Shown one piece after another: positions 31,386-43,459 of a stretch of 64,000 nt of DNA (positions are counted from its first letter, which is position 1; each line of letters opens with the position of its first letter). The DNA comes from Adiantum capillus-veneris (lineage: Eukaryota > Streptophyta > Polypodiopsida > Polypodiales > Pteridaceae): positions 69,392,676 through 69,456,675 of the forward strand of contig CM043969.1 of NCBI GenBank assembly GCA_014529385.2, written 5' to 3'. Position numbers and translations under genes: made by a program. Under the pieces are notes generated by a model that saw only the letters and a list, made by a program, of their open reading frames with translations, ran no database searches and was not told where the DNA came from.

Positions 31386-32310
31386 TTGGAAGATGTATGT
31401 GACAATAGTGGAGTAGTTGTTTTGATGCAAATTCCAAAGATAGAGTTGGAGGGAGAATTATACACTCTTTCTCAATCAAGATATGAAGTACGTTACGTTC
31501 CTGAGTTCATTGTATGTTTTATTAATGTCCAATGGAGTTGTGGGAATGTGTCCAAGCCCTTGATTACATAAGTGAGAGATCATGGGGCTCATATGTGTGT
31601 TAGTGTGAGTAGTCACAACATGTTGTATGTGAGAGGAAGTTGAATTACAAAGACACTCTTGCTTATTAGACGAGGTAAGTTTTTCTTTGGCATTACATAA
31701 AGTGAGTTTCAATGGTGGGTCAAACGACCAATTGAAAGTACATTCGTTCCACAAAGGGGTGGTGATAATTCCAAGACCAAAAAAGAACAAACTAAAAAAA
31801 AAAAAAAAAAAAAGGAAGTGAGCACCTAATGTTCACAAAATGGCGTTGATAAAATGGATGGGGATGGACACGCCTTTGCTATTTTCTTTGGTGATAAAGT
31901 GTATCCATCCATGGTCATCCTTCTTAACCTATTTAGTCATACAAGAGTGACTTAGCACTAGCTAGACAATTAGCATTGAACATAGGCCTAGCGTTGGTTG
32001 TTGATGCGGAGGATTGGGCAAGATGAGTAGGAAAGGTGGAGGTGGGTTGGGGTGTAGGACAAGGTGTATGGCTACTTCCTAAGGAGTTGATTGATGAAGA
32101 AGGTTTCTACCTTGGAAGATGAGTTGATCATAGGATGTTTTAGCTTATACAGATATTAGAAGTGTACAAGCATAGACTTGACAAGTTCTTGAGCCTCCTT
32201 TGCTATCCAACCAAGGAAAGCAATGGTGGATTTTTTGAGGGATGCGCTTGGGAAGAAAGTGGGAAGTTGGTGGAGAATGACCTAAAGACCATGGTCAAAC
32301 CAAAGCACAT
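31386..32310. other. No gene recognised
   Basis: Upstream of the RT remnant on its own strand. Open frames are short and show no motif; a poly-A run lies at 31794-31813. It could hold a degraded N-terminal part of the same element, but I see no recognisable residue pattern. Confidence 0.4.
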
Positions 32311-32530
32311 TGTTATCCCTACAATGATCGCCTTGCCCCACATATTCACATCCATATTTTAGGAAGGGATAGTGTACATTCCAAATTTGTGTAGTGTAAT
32401 TAGTGTAATGGGCTGGCCATTGCTATCCCTACAATGGTCGCCTTGCCCCACGTGTTCACATCCACATTTTAGGAAGGGACAATGTACATTCCAAATTTGT
32501 GTAGTGTAATTAGTGTAGTGGGGTGGCCAT
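32311..32530. repeat. 110-bp tandem duplication
   Basis: TG(T/C)TATCCCTACAATG, TCGCCTTGCCCCAC and CCAAATTTGTGTAGTGTAAT occur in both 32311-32420 and 32421-32530 with about ten differences. Confidence 0.88.
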
Positions 32531-33779
32531 GAGTGTGTTTTCAATGAGGTTAGAAGGGTTGGTTTCCAAGACTTGTCATAGACCAACCTTAAGGGCTACT
32601 TTGTCATTGCCATTAGGTAGCATAAGTAAGAGAATTTTGTAAGGGGGGCAAGCAAAGTAAAATTACCGAATGCGCGTGGTTTGTTGTGTGCATCTTCCAA
32701 GTGGATCTTGAGGAGTCAGCTTGGGATGAAGGGTCTATGTACATTTTGAAGGGATTTTTGTTGAGGCTCCGGCAAGGGCTCAAAATGATGAAGCTCTGGT
32801 CGGCTATTCTTTGCTTCTCTTCGTCAAGGTCATCAGGGATGAGCGTACTCTTGGTAGTGGAGAGTGGCGACATTGACACCTCCGTGAAGCCGCTCAAAAG
32901 ATGTTTTCTTTGCTAGCATATGATGGGGTCATTTTTTAGACAGCGTTTGTGGCTTTCCATCCACCTACGCAAGACATTGGGGTTGTTTTCACTCCATTCT
33001 TGTGTGGCTTGATTGTCTGCTTCTACAATCGTTGAGGAGATTCTACTAGGTCTTTAAGGTGTTTCATTGCTACTGATGTGGGCTCTCACGAGCCAGAGTG
33101 AAGATTTTGAACCAGGCGGTGAGGTGGAGTTGCCCGCAGAGAATTAGACCCTCTTCAGTATGCTGTGTAGCGGCACGTGCATGTGGTGTGCGTATGTGTG
33201 CAACCTGTTTGAGCTTGAGAAGTTTTCCATGAAAGCTCAGGTACAAAACGTAGAGTATTAGGCCTTGAACTAAAGAGGGTAGTGAAAAGTCGAGTGTCAT
33301 GTATCCTAGATTTCTGAGTGTGTGACACTCATGTAAGAAACCACCGTGTGTTTGAAGGAGGTTTCGAGGTGGCAAGCTTCACAGAAATTATACAAGAAAG
33401 CAAAGTGTTAATATGAACACTCGGATGCAAGCAACACTCTGAGGATTGGTCTAGGATTACTTGTGCCTTATTGTCAGCAGTTGGCATGCCTAGGATGGGG
33501 GAAAATACTAGCCATCGGTAATTAAAAGATATCAGAAGGACCCTGATAGTCGTCGTGATTTTGCTCCCTATATGATGTCATGGCTCAACACGAGCATGAC
33601 AAGTCCTTGTAATTTTTTTGGTTGATCAATATAATTCACTCACAATTGTGAGTTTTGCAAAATAAAATAAAATGTAAAAAAATCAAGACATGTAAGGATT
33701 CAAAATAAAAGTGAAATAAACATTTAAAGGAAGAAAACAATGAAAGTCTCCCTAACCCAACACAACACTAAGGTTTCTT
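32531..33779. other. No gene recognised
   Basis: Interior of the interval between the long direct repeats. There are open frames on both strands up to about 100 codons but none with a motif. The phrase TGTGTGCATCTTCCAAGTGG (32684) shows nothing conserved around it. Confidence 0.4.
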
Positions 33780-34295
33780 TTAGAAAGCAAAAAACATAAA
33801 TATGTTAGTATGCATAGTGGAAGACAAGTATCAACATAGAAGACCACTTGTTATTGATGTCATTTTAATGAAAAAAAAAAAAGGGGGGGGGGGGGGACAT
33901 GTCACCTCAGTAAAAGATCAAGAATGATCCATTTTTGGGAAGTGGATACTTGTGGTGAAAAAGCTTCTTTGTATGGTCTCTCTCTTTTCTTGTTGTACCC
34001 TATCTCTCAAGACTTGTCCCTTTTATAGGCTTATGCTTCCCTTTCCCAAGCTCTCAAGATTTTAAACAATTTGGGAGAGTGGGGAGTGGTTTGAGTTGGG
34101 GGCCAGTAAGGCATAGTGGAGGGAGTTAGAGCAACCACTTTTCCCACGAATAGATTAAGTTAAGGGAGGGGTGGAGTCTTGCATTGTGTGTGTGCCCTTC
34201 CTTTGGGTTTCTCATGTTCTCTCTATAAGCATTTAGATGATTAGAGAATATGGGGGAGTTTTACGTTAGCATAAGAAAAGGGGGTTTGTATGCAA

Positions 34296-34300
<5 letters not shown>
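33780..34300 (+). repeat. Long direct repeat, right copy
   Basis: Right partner of 29578-30077. It includes a longer A/G homopolymer (about 33870-33897) and an insertion AAAAGATCAAG relative to the left copy. It ends in a (GT)n(GA)n microsatellite at 34298-34350. Confidence 0.75.

Positions 34301-34350
<50 letters not shown>
34298..34350. repeat. (GT)n(GA)n microsatellite
   Basis: A short GT run followed by about 38 bases of GA. Confidence 0.94.
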
Positions 34351-34353
<3 letters not shown>

Positions 34354-34389
34354 CAAGGGAGGAAGTGGGAGAAAGAGGGAATGGGTGAG

Positions 34390-34800
34390 AGAGACAAAGA
34401 GAGGGACAAAGTAACTAAGAAATATATGTAGAGTCAATAGGAAGAAGAAAGTAGAAAAAGTTTGTAGTGAATGGAGGATAGGGAGGTGAGATCAAGGGGG
34501 GCTGCGACGAGGGAGTGAGTGAAATTGAGGGGGATTGTGGTGGGAGAGAGAGAGAGAGGGGGGGGGGGGGGGGGGGGGAGGGTTGAGAAAGAGATGTGGA
34601 GGCGGGGGGAGAGATAAAGTAGGAGAGGCAACTAGCATGCCAAGGATAGAGAGGAGGAGAGGGAGAGGAGAGGGGGTAGGTGGACATGGATCTGGTGGTG
34701 ATAGAGGAGAAGAGTGGTTGGCTTTGGTGTCCAAGGGGGGGAGCACTAGTGGTGCACATGCAACCAAAAATAAAAATCTCACTTCAACCGTCAAGCTCAC
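34390..34800. repeat. Dispersed repeat shared with 28340-28720
   Basis: GAGGGAGTGAGTGA(A/G)ATTGAGG, GATGTGGA, GGCAACTAGCATGCC-like words, GAGGAGAAGAGTGG(T/G)TGG and CAAGCTC(A/G)CTCCATAT occur in the same order in both places. It contains a G tract at 34559-34578. Open frames across it are proline/serine artefacts. Confidence 0.55.
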
Positions 34801-35098
34801 TCCATATTTTAACTCCAAGTTAATGAAAATCAAGCAAAAAAGGAATCAAGAGCATTGCTCTACCACAAAGAAGGCAAAATCTCCCAATTTAACTCACTTA
34901 CTCACTCAATCTTCATCACACTCCTAGTCTACATAGATTTTTTGTAAAGAAGTTATCCTGAGACTCATCAACTACTCCAAGAGATCCAATAGCATAAGCA
35001 AACCTTCCTTGAAAAAGTGCCAAAAGAATTGTGCAATTGTAGCAAAAGCGGCAATAGATACATCCAAAAGACACATTAAATTGTCAATCCAATGGAGA
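34801..35098. other. Nothing recognised
   Basis: AT-rich spacer with no repeat or coding signal. Confidence 0.4.
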
Positions 35099-35434
35099 GC
35101 ATGCCCCACGCTATGGCATGGAAATATCTCACAATGTGAGAGATCATTTCTACTAGAGATTAGTGAAGAAAACTATTGGTGAATGGAAGTTAGAGATGAA
35201 CCAAAGGCGGCTTCCCATTTCTACTTCCCTCTCACAACCACATTGTATTAGTCACAGATGTGGAAAGCATGACCCGGCTATGGCATGGAAACATCTCACA
35301 ATGTGAGAGATCACTTCTACTGGAGATCAGTGAAGAGAACTATTGGTGAATGGAAGTTAGAGATGAACCATAGCCGACTTCCCACTTCTACTTCCCTCTC
35401 ACAACCACTTTGTATTAGTCACACATGTGCAAAC
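35099..35434. repeat. 168-bp tandem duplication
   Basis: GCATG(C/A)CCC...CTATGGCATGGAAA(T/C)ATCT and the following text occur at 35099-35266 and 35267-35434 with about 12 differences. Each copy holds CTCACAATGTGAG, a small palindrome, and ACTATTGGTGAATGGAAGTT. Confidence 0.9.
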
Positions 35435-35989
35435 CTATGTGTGCCTCTTCCTACTTAAACCACACATATTCTCATTTACACCTACGTGTGTTAATGAAGA
35501 AATTAGCATACATAGCACAAGCATTGACTAATACGCTATTAGAAGATCGCTGCAATAGATGTTTATAGCAGAGCTATGTGGCACTAATATACACAATATG
35601 TTAATACTCAGGAAAGCGGCGTGGATGGGGCATGGAGACACACTGATTTTGTCAGCTCCCCTAATGCACAAGAGCAACCACGAATCAACAATCAACATCT
35701 AAGCATACAATCAAATCCTCATGTGAGCCAATCACTCGATGTTTTATTAGTGAAACAAGCTCAAAATGCTACAAAACTTTAGGAGACTATAGACAAGGGC
35801 TAATAGAAAATATATTTTTATAGGATAAGAAAGCCCATACACTCATACACACACTCAATCCATGGCTGCACTCTCTTCTTCTTCTTCATTAAGAAAGTAG
35901 GGGACACTCACTCTTTTTTAGTAGTAGACTAATTAGTAGATATAAAGTTAGCCATAGTATATGAGTCACTTATGTTACTTGTATGGTTG

Positions 35990-36105
35990 ATTCAAGTGAC
36001 CTTCAAGTACACACAATGGATGAAGTAGAAATCTCTCCACTGTAGCATATATCTTTGTTAATCCATCACCGTCGCTTGACAACAAATTGATCATGGTGTA
36101 TCACA
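35990..36105 (-). repeat. LTR start of minus-strand copia C
   Basis: On the minus strand TGTGATACACCATGATC follows a purine-rich tract (TAGGGGGAGAAATAAAG, about 36134-36118) that lies just after the RNase H stop. This is the arrangement expected of a polypurine tract and 3' LTR. A second copy, including part of the tract, lies at 37676-37790. The far end of the LTR could not be placed. Confidence 0.5.
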
Positions 36106-36135
36106 TAGTTTTCGTTCTTTATTTCTCCCCCTAGC

Positions 36136-37400
36136 TCACATATCATGCACAACTATTGGTTCTCTAAAGTATGTAAACTTATCCTTTTCAAGTGCCTTTG
36201 TAAAGATATTTGCAACTTGATCATGCGTCTTCACATGAATCAAGTCAATCTCACCATCAATCACCTTCTCACGTACACAATGAGAGTGTGCCTCAATATG
36301 TTTTGTTTGTGCATGATAAACCGTATTTCTTGCCAACATAATGTTGCTTAGATTATCACAATAAGCCATCACCTTCCCATCCACTTAAACTCCCAAGTCA
36401 TACAACAAATGCTTCAACTACATTGCTTCACATGTAGCTATGGCTACTTCTCTATACTCCACTTTTGTGCTTGACACTGCGATTGTAGGTTACTTCTTAC
36501 TACCCAAACTCATAACAAAACTTCCAAATATGAATGCATAACCACTTGTAGACCTTCTATCACTTACATTTTCCATACATACATCCTTCTACATTATTTG
36601 TATAAAATAGCCCATAGTTACATGTTGTCTTCACATACCTCAAAGTCCTTCAAACAACATCCAAATGACTCTTACACGGAGTTTGTATGAATTATAAAAC
36701 CACACCAACCGCATAGCTCAAGTCTAGACGTGTTATGGTCAAGTAAATCAACCCACCAACAATCTTCCAAAACATGTATGCATCCTCCAAATAGTTGCCA
36801 TCACCCAATGGTACATCCAATAGCTTGCATGTTGTCATACCAAATTTCTTGAGCATGTCAAAAATGTATTGCCTTTGAATCAAACATATACCATATTTTG
36901 TTTCAATAACTTCAATGCCAAGAAAGTATCCTAACTTACCAAGATCTTTCATGTGTAACTCTACATGTAATTTTTGTTCCAAGTCATTAATGGCAATCGT
37001 ATTGTCTCCCATAATGATCAAGTCACTTACATAAAACAAGTCAAATTCTACATGTAATTTCTATTCCAAGTCTTTAATGGAAATCATATTGTCTCACATA
37101 ATGATCACGTCACCTACATAAATCACTACAATGATAGTACTACCATTGTCATGCAATAAATAAAGTGAGTAATCCACCTTTGAATGTATGAATTCAAATC
37201 TCTTTTACAACTTGCTAACTTCTCACACCATGCTTGTGATGCTTATTACAAATTATAGAGATCTTTCCTCAATCTACATATATAGTTTCAATACATGTAC
37301 ACCTCCTCATATAAGTCTTCATTCAAAAATGATTTTTTCACACCTTTTTGCTTCAATTTCCAGTCATTTATTGCCCCCAATGCTACCACACTAACTAACG
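36136..37400 (-). pseudogene. Copia RT and RNase H remnant (copia C)
   Basis: Minus-strand copia fragment. RNase H: KVMAYCDNLSNIMLARNTVY and HIEAHSHCVREKV, ending VANIFTKAL (36384-36136). RT: HMKDLGKLGYFLGIEV and the following thumb (37039-36692). DYSLYLLHDNGSTIIVVIYV then GD (about 37175-37095), where the catalytic motif reads YVGD and not YVDD. ASQAWCEKL and LYEEVYM lie near 37240 and 37305. Several stops are present. A segment of about 95 bp with the CAATAATGATCA(A/C)GTCAC words (36990-37110) is duplicated. The integrase upstream is not recognisable. Confidence 0.8.
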
Positions 37401-37675
37401 TCTATTACTTCTCATTGCACTTGGATTTTGCATATTTGGAAAAGCATTCTCACTATCCACACTACTATCCAAAACATGTCCATCTATATCATGTTCATCT
37501 ATCTTTTGCTTATCCTTCTCTTAAGTCTTGTAATTCAATCTACCACTTCATGGGTTCTCTGATGTACTTGCATCATGTGACTCTTGTGGTCCGGGTATAC
37601 TTCTACTGCATGTTTCTCTTCCATATGATTTATATGTACATTATGATCACCTCCATTCTAATATTCATCAATAAC

Positions 37676-37790
37676 CCACACAATGGCTGAAGTAAAACTC
37701 TTTCCACCGTAGCATATATCTTTGTCAATCCATCATTGTCGCTTGTCAAATCAACCATACTGTATCACATAGTTTCCATTCTTCAATTTG
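37676..37790 (-). repeat. Second copy of copia C LTR start
   Basis: Matches 36012-36118 on the same strand (ACAATGG(C/A)TGAAGTA, AGCATATATCTTTGT(C/T)AATCC, GTATCACATAGTTT). The match includes bases before the LTR start, so it resembles another 3' LTR junction and not a 5' LTR. Confidence 0.6.
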
Positions 37791-38011
37791 GACACTAAAA
37801 GCTTGATTTTGAGAGGTACACATAGAGTGTGTTCACTTATCTCTTCTAAAACTAAATTTTATACCTAGGGCTTCTAAAAATGACTCTAGGCTCAATTCAT
37901 ATGGGCAATATACATTTACATCAAAAGTGAGTTGGGCGTATCCTCTTACGTCATAATCTATGACCTTCATTTACAATTACAATATTTTGAGTCTGACAAA
38001 AGAGTATTTAA

Positions 38012-38210
38012 GCAAGAAAATGGCTAGAAGGAATATCCATAGTCAACATCTCCAAGCACTCCCCCTTCCTAGCTTGTGTCATCCCTTGATACGACCATGT
38101 CATCCCTTCATTTACAAAGCGATAAATTGGCTAGAAGGGGTATCCATAGTCAGTATCTCCAAACGTTCCCCCCTTCCTAGATTGTGTTTGCCCTTGATTT
38201 GACCATGTTC
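38012..38210. repeat. ~114-bp tandem duplication
   Basis: AAAATGGCTAGAAGGAATATCC and AAATTGGCTAGAAGGGGTATCC begin two adjacent copies. Both carry CCCTTCCTAG(C/A)TTGTGT and GACCATGT. Confidence 0.85.
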
Positions 38211-39926
38211 CCACTAGTCTTCATGTTGCTTGTCTTTGGGTGAAGAGCTTTCAAAGGCCCTTGTAGTCGTTGACACTCCTCCTTCCTTTAGTGAGTTTTT
38301 CCACCTTGGTGTGTTATGTTTGGTCCATTGTTTGTCATCGAGGAATCTTGTAAGATACATGCAAAACTAGCCACAAAGTAGGTGGCTAAAATCTATTTTA
38401 CCTTGAAGACCTGAACTTGACCCTAAAACAAAACTAGACATAACTAAGCAATCTCAATCCAAACTTGATCAAACTTTACCAGTCGAGCTAGATTATCCTC
38501 AAGTGCATGAGCTAGTAGGTCATTTTGAGAAAATGGTACATCTATCTTAATAAACTTATTTTGGCCAAATTGACTTTTGGTAGCATGGCTTAGCATGACG
38601 AGTAGGTTCTATGGGTAATACTTCTTGCCTATTTGGATCATTGGTTGGAAATTCAAGGTCTTTCTTGCAATTTTTTCAGAGCCTTGGATAAAAATTTGAC
38701 TTTGTCTAGTTTGACTTTTGAATTGTGGAGAGATCATGAATTTGTACGTTATAACTATTTGAATTAGTTCTATGTAATCATTTTTGTTTTTGGGGTGTGA
38801 TCGCAATTTCCAACCTTTTTGGAGGATGGGGATGAGGCTGATGCACTTGGTTCTAGTGACTAATCTAAACCTATTGGTGAAGTTCAATAAAAATTTAAAT
38901 CAAAACAATATAAGTTAGTACAAATTTTTAATTTATGACCATAAATTTGCATCTTTTGCCATGATTCCTACTTCTATAAGTGAATCTGGCTATCTCTGAT
39001 TCTTGATGCAATGACACAAATGGTATTTTGGTATAGCACTTTGTGATGGTGCTTGTAGTTTGACCCCACTATATTTTTTCTTTATTTAGTATTGATTCCA
39101 ACTCTCTAAACTTTTCACCGATTTTGAATTTGTAGGAAATCTGCCTATCTTTGAGATCTCTAAAGTGCACTCACGGGCCTCAAAGTTCACCATATTTTCC
39201 TCTTTTTCTAGTTTTCATTCTCTTTGATGGTGCTTGTTATTGACTTTGAAGATGAGAGATACTCTTGGTGAAGCATGGTTTAAACTTTTATGTCCACGCT
39301 CTAATTCGTTGCCCATTTCTAATTTATGATGTATAAGGAATATATAGAAGACAATAGTGATGAGTGATAAAAAAACCTATGGGAGAAAAGTGCCTTTGAG
39401 ATACACTCTTATTTGAGTTGAGCACTTGGCATATATAAGTACCTTTTCATGCAAGGTGAGTGCTTGAGAGAAACAAAGAAAGAGTATCTAATGCAAATGC
39501 CAATTATGGGACACTCTAGGTGCGTGCAAGAAAATTTTCAAGAAAATCATGCGGTGTAAAAGTGGAGTTGATGGGTGCTTCACAGAACAAATGTAGCTCA
39601 TTTGACATCAGAAGAGGTATTAATAGTGCCCACCTTTTCAAGAAGGTTTTTCAATGTAGAAGTTTCTCCACTCACATTTCACTATGCTCAATGTGGTGTC
39701 TTTTGTGGACTTTTCTACTTCACTTCACCAGACTGATATTACATAGAACTCAACTCTTCTGCTCACCTATATGAGCATTAATGAGTATCTAAAATAGCTG
39801 AGACTCTTATACCACAAAAACTATTACTTGAACCTTTGGGACTAATGACTTGCTCAATTATTGGCTTAGCTGTCTACCATTGATTGTTATGCCATGTAGT
39901 TTTAATGGCAACTTGAACTATCATGT
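38211..39926. other. No gene recognised
   Basis: AT-rich DNA with short open frames only. No domain or repeat partner was seen in the window. Confidence 0.45.
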
Positions 39927-39931
39927 TCAAT

Positions 39932-41082
39932 TGTCATAAAATCTAATATCTAGCTAACCCAAATGATTTTCTCATATTAAACTGATCATTTAATGTGGGA
40001 GAATAAACGGGAACAAGAGTTAGAATAGAGACATGTGCTTCTAGACCTATCTCAGTAGGGGACCAAAAGGAGAGATGGTTGCATCTCAACACGGGACCAA
40101 GAGGAGGGATGGTTACATCTCAATATGGGTCCAAAAGGAGGTAGTCTATCAAAGAACAATGTGCATCTAATGGAGCTTAAAAGACCTTAGGGTTAGCTTC
40201 ATTAAAGACCTCCAATAGTTAGTGTTAAGAGTCCTTTGACCTTAGGCAAGCTAGGGCTCAGCTTGAGGTGGGAACCCCGACCTAAGCTTGAGGTGCTTGT
40301 TGTGCTTGCTAACTAAGGTGGGTGAGGTGCTTGTTGTGCTTGCTAACTAAGGTGGGTGAGGTGCTTGTCGTGATTGATGACTAAGGTGCTTGAGGTGCTT
40401 GTCATGCTTGATGACTAAGGTGCTTGAGAAGCTTCCTATGCATGGGAGGTAAGGTGCTTGAGTAAAAAAGAGACCCTACAAAGGAGGGGGAAAGCCCCAA
40501 AGTTAGGGGAATCTTTGACTTAACCTCCCACTCACCCAAAGGGCACCCTTTTCTCAAGGGGCACATGGCACACATGTCAGACTCTCCCTATGCTTAGCCA
40601 CATGGTTTGCTTGAATGCTATTAGCTGGGCTAAAGAGGGGTCCAACGAGCTTCTAGTTCCATTCAACAAATATCTAGATATTTTCAAGCTCTCTCTCTCT
40701 CTAAGGAGTAAGGAAGACACTTGTCCAAAGACTACCCATGTTCTTGAAATGCATAGTGCATATGATTGGCTAAGGGGAGAAGGGTCCAATGAGCTTGAAG
40801 CATGAGCAAAAAGTAGAACTCACCCCAAGCAAGCAATGGGTGTGATGGGGGGTATACACCTCTCACACACTCATTTTGTGGATTCATTCTCACTTGGTAA
40901 AAGTGGAGGAACTCCACCTCCTTCTCCAAGCTTAGAAGTGAGAGCCTACACCAACACTCTTGGCTATGGAATGCAAATCCCAACCAAGAGCCATGCTTCA
41001 CTGCTTAAGCTTTCCATCTTCTCCATCTTCATCACTATGCTATTATGTATGCTAGCAAGAAGAGTGATGATAAGTGAGGAAC
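39932..41082 (+). repeat. 5' LTR of G1 copy 2 (truncated)
   Basis: Starts TGTCATAAAATCTAATATC. It is highly similar to 47938-49080, then diverges right after GATAAGTGAGGAAC, where copia sequence begins. About 480 bp of the LTR right end are missing. Confidence 0.88.
40290..40426 (+). repeat. 34-bp minisatellite inside the LTR
   Basis: GAGGTGCTTGT(T/C)(G/A)TG followed by AACTAAGGTG recurs every 34 bp at 40290, 40324, 40358 and 40392 (four units). The 3' LTR has about three units (48356-48460), so unit number changed after insertion. Confidence 0.85.
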
Positions 41083-41125
41083 AAACACCGAACCATCGGC
41101 CAAGTGCACACAGCCAAGTCTCCGA

Positions 41126-41470
41126 CTAAAATGTGCTAAACCACTCACGACATGGTGTGATGTGAAAAATTGCATCGCTATCTAGTAACCAATGTGGAGA
41201 AAGTGTGCTAAACATAGAAAAGTCTACAAGAGGTACACTGGAGGCAAGTGTGTCACCACCGTCACTGGCATAGACTACCACTAGAACTACCTCTCTAACA
41301 TCTGTCAAAGTCGTATCTACTTCTCGCTTACATCTCCGCTACTGTCTCATACATTTGAAACAACGACGTCTAATGTGCCCTGTGTGACCGCAATGCCAAC
41401 AACCCAAGTATCGAGAAGTACGAATCCATCGTCTCTCAATGTCACACACGTCTGCTGCCATAAGTGAATG
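41126..41470 (-). pseudogene. Copia Gag zinc knuckle and protease start
   Basis: Minus-strand frame reading RYLGCWHCGHTGHIRRRCFK (a C-x2-C-x4-H-x4-C knuckle, about 41415-41354), then TAG, then a linker, then HWLLDSDAIFHITPCREWF (about 41200-41140). This matches the copia protease start W(I/L)LDSG-(A/S)-x-H-(M/I)-(T/S)P, with the catalytic Asp kept but the Gly of DSG changed to Asp. The frame ends at 41126. The Gag core upstream is not recognisable. Confidence 0.82.
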
Positions 41471-42660
41471 CCAAAATGGCAAAAAGTGAGAGATCACTCG
41501 ACCACTATGCTAATCAAGCATAAACCAACCGGTAGCTCAATAGTGAAAACGTGTAACCTGCATGCTTTAGTATCACACTCGGAATATGTTGATGTGAGAA
41601 CATGAAGCAAAATCAAAAGGAAACCTGTAACCACTATGAGCATACCATAAATGTATGGCTAAGAACCAAAATATGGCGAGAAATCTGACAGAATCTCCCC
41701 TGTAAGCAAAACCTCAAGTACAATCTCAACCATAAACTGTACCAAACTGGCAACAAAGTGGGAGGTAACTCGACCACTACACAGTGCTCAAAAGCATGAT
41801 CAATCACATCAAAACTGATGCTCACATAAGCCTAAAAGCAACTCCACAATGTGAAAACTCTGCAAGCATAAACTGGGACAAACTGCTCAATTGAGCGTAA
41901 AGCGCATCACCATATACGCAAGTAGAGAGCAAACTAGCTCAAAACGCATCCCACGAGAGAAACTGCTTGTAAAATATCTGCAAAAACCTATGAAACCTGT
42001 GACTATCTATCTTTAGCCACACAAGCGTACACAATCACAATCCTCACTTCTGCGAGAGTGGGTACAAGAACACCAAACTGTGTCCAAACTGACAAAACCT
42101 GTCAAAATCCGTCAAAGTGAAAGTAAGCACTTGATCACTGTCAAAGTGGGAATATATCGACCAGTGTAGAAGATGGCATAACACTGTGAACTTTTATGGC
42201 GAGAAGACGGGGAAAAACGAAGAGAATTTCCTTTGCAAAATGAGTCAAAACTCAACACAAACCGTAAGCCAAAAAACTGCAGATAACTGCCAGAGTGGGA
42301 GTCAACTCGACCACTAAACCATCAGAGAGCAAACTGTGAATAGGTGCAAACCATGGCGAGAATCTGGGAAAAATCCGACAAAGTTTTTCCTGGAAACTGA
42401 GCAAAAACTCAAAAAACCTCACCAAATCGCACGAAAACTAGACACACAGTATCTTAGTAAACAAATCCACAAATGGTTTACATAAATTGCCAAAAGCCTG
42501 GCAAACACCGTGTGGCTTTATGGAAAACACATGTAAACCTGTAAATCTGCTACCTACGAGCTATACCTAGCTCAAGCTGTATCCACATATGCATACATAG
42601 CATGAAACTGCACAAATCCGTGCAAAAACCGCTCTCTAGTGCTCCACACAAGTTGCACTG
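41470..42660. repeat. Diverged repeats in copia B interior
   Basis: Two word groups recur. GTGGGAG(G/T)...AACTCGACCACTA occurs near 41485, 41758, 42139 and 42290. ATGGCGAGAA...AAA(T)CCGACA...TTTCCT occurs near 41674, 42197 and 42354. Spacing is irregular (about 150-380 bp). The coding meaning is lost or absent. Confidence 0.5.
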
Positions 42661-43372
42661 CAACCTATGAGGAAAACTATTGAAAACTGGCAACTATTAC
42701 CTCATCGATCGGTAAACACGTTGATCAAAAAAACCTGTCGAGCTATCGCACTCGAGGGAGAAATCCACTCTAGAATTGTCCGTCAGAGCCGTATCTGTTG
42801 GTATGTGCAGATGATCGTTGAAGTCGGAAAGCTGGGGATGGCTATCGGAGCCGTCTTCTGCTGCTCGGCGAGAGTGCCAATGCTATGGCCGCCTATGCTT
42901 GAAGTCGAGAAAATGCTCGATGTTGGCTTTCGTCATCGGGCGAAAGCACACTAGTCGAATAGTCACCTGATCAATGTCGAAACCGATGTGTCAGGATGAC
43001 TAATCGCCGAGCTCAAGGCTGATGCCGAGCCAATGCAAAACGCCGAGAAGAACCGCTAAAGCGATCCGCTAAATCAGTGTCGTAAATTGATGCCAATAGC
43101 CGGTGCTCGAAGCTGTGTAAAAAACTGATGCCGATGTCACCTCCTCCACCGATGCCGAGGAAATGGGCCGATGCCGAGTGATGTCCGGGCTTACTCATCG
43201 CATGTAGCCGAACACAATGTGTCTGCTCTCTCTCAAGCTCTCACTCTCTCTCACTATTTTTTGCTCGCTCACTTGCTCGCTCTTTATCTCACAGGCTCTT
43301 CCCGCAATGAGAGAATGTGTTCCTATCTCTCTATCTTCAAGCTCGGGGAGGCAGGGTTCGAGGGGAGTCGAG

Positions 43373-43456
43373 GGGGGGGGCTGAACCTACCCTTGCACAC
43401 AAAATGTGTGTTAAGGCACAAGGTTTAAAATTTTTTTAAACTTTAGTATTTCTTTG
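43373..43456 (+). repeat. Direct repeat left of LINE fragment
   Basis: CTACCCTTGCACACAAAATG, GTGTTAA(G/A)GCACAAGGTT and CTTTAGTATTTCTTTG are shared in order with 44905-44982. A G run precedes both. CACACA-AAA-TGTGTG inside is a perfect hairpin. Confidence 0.8.
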
Positions 43457-43459
43457 GAG

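Noticed and set aside
34415-34927. Proline/serine-rich frames of 110-130 residues on both strands
   Set aside because: GA/CT-rich low-complexity DNA shared with 28.3-28.7 kb; the frames are not conserved between the two copies.
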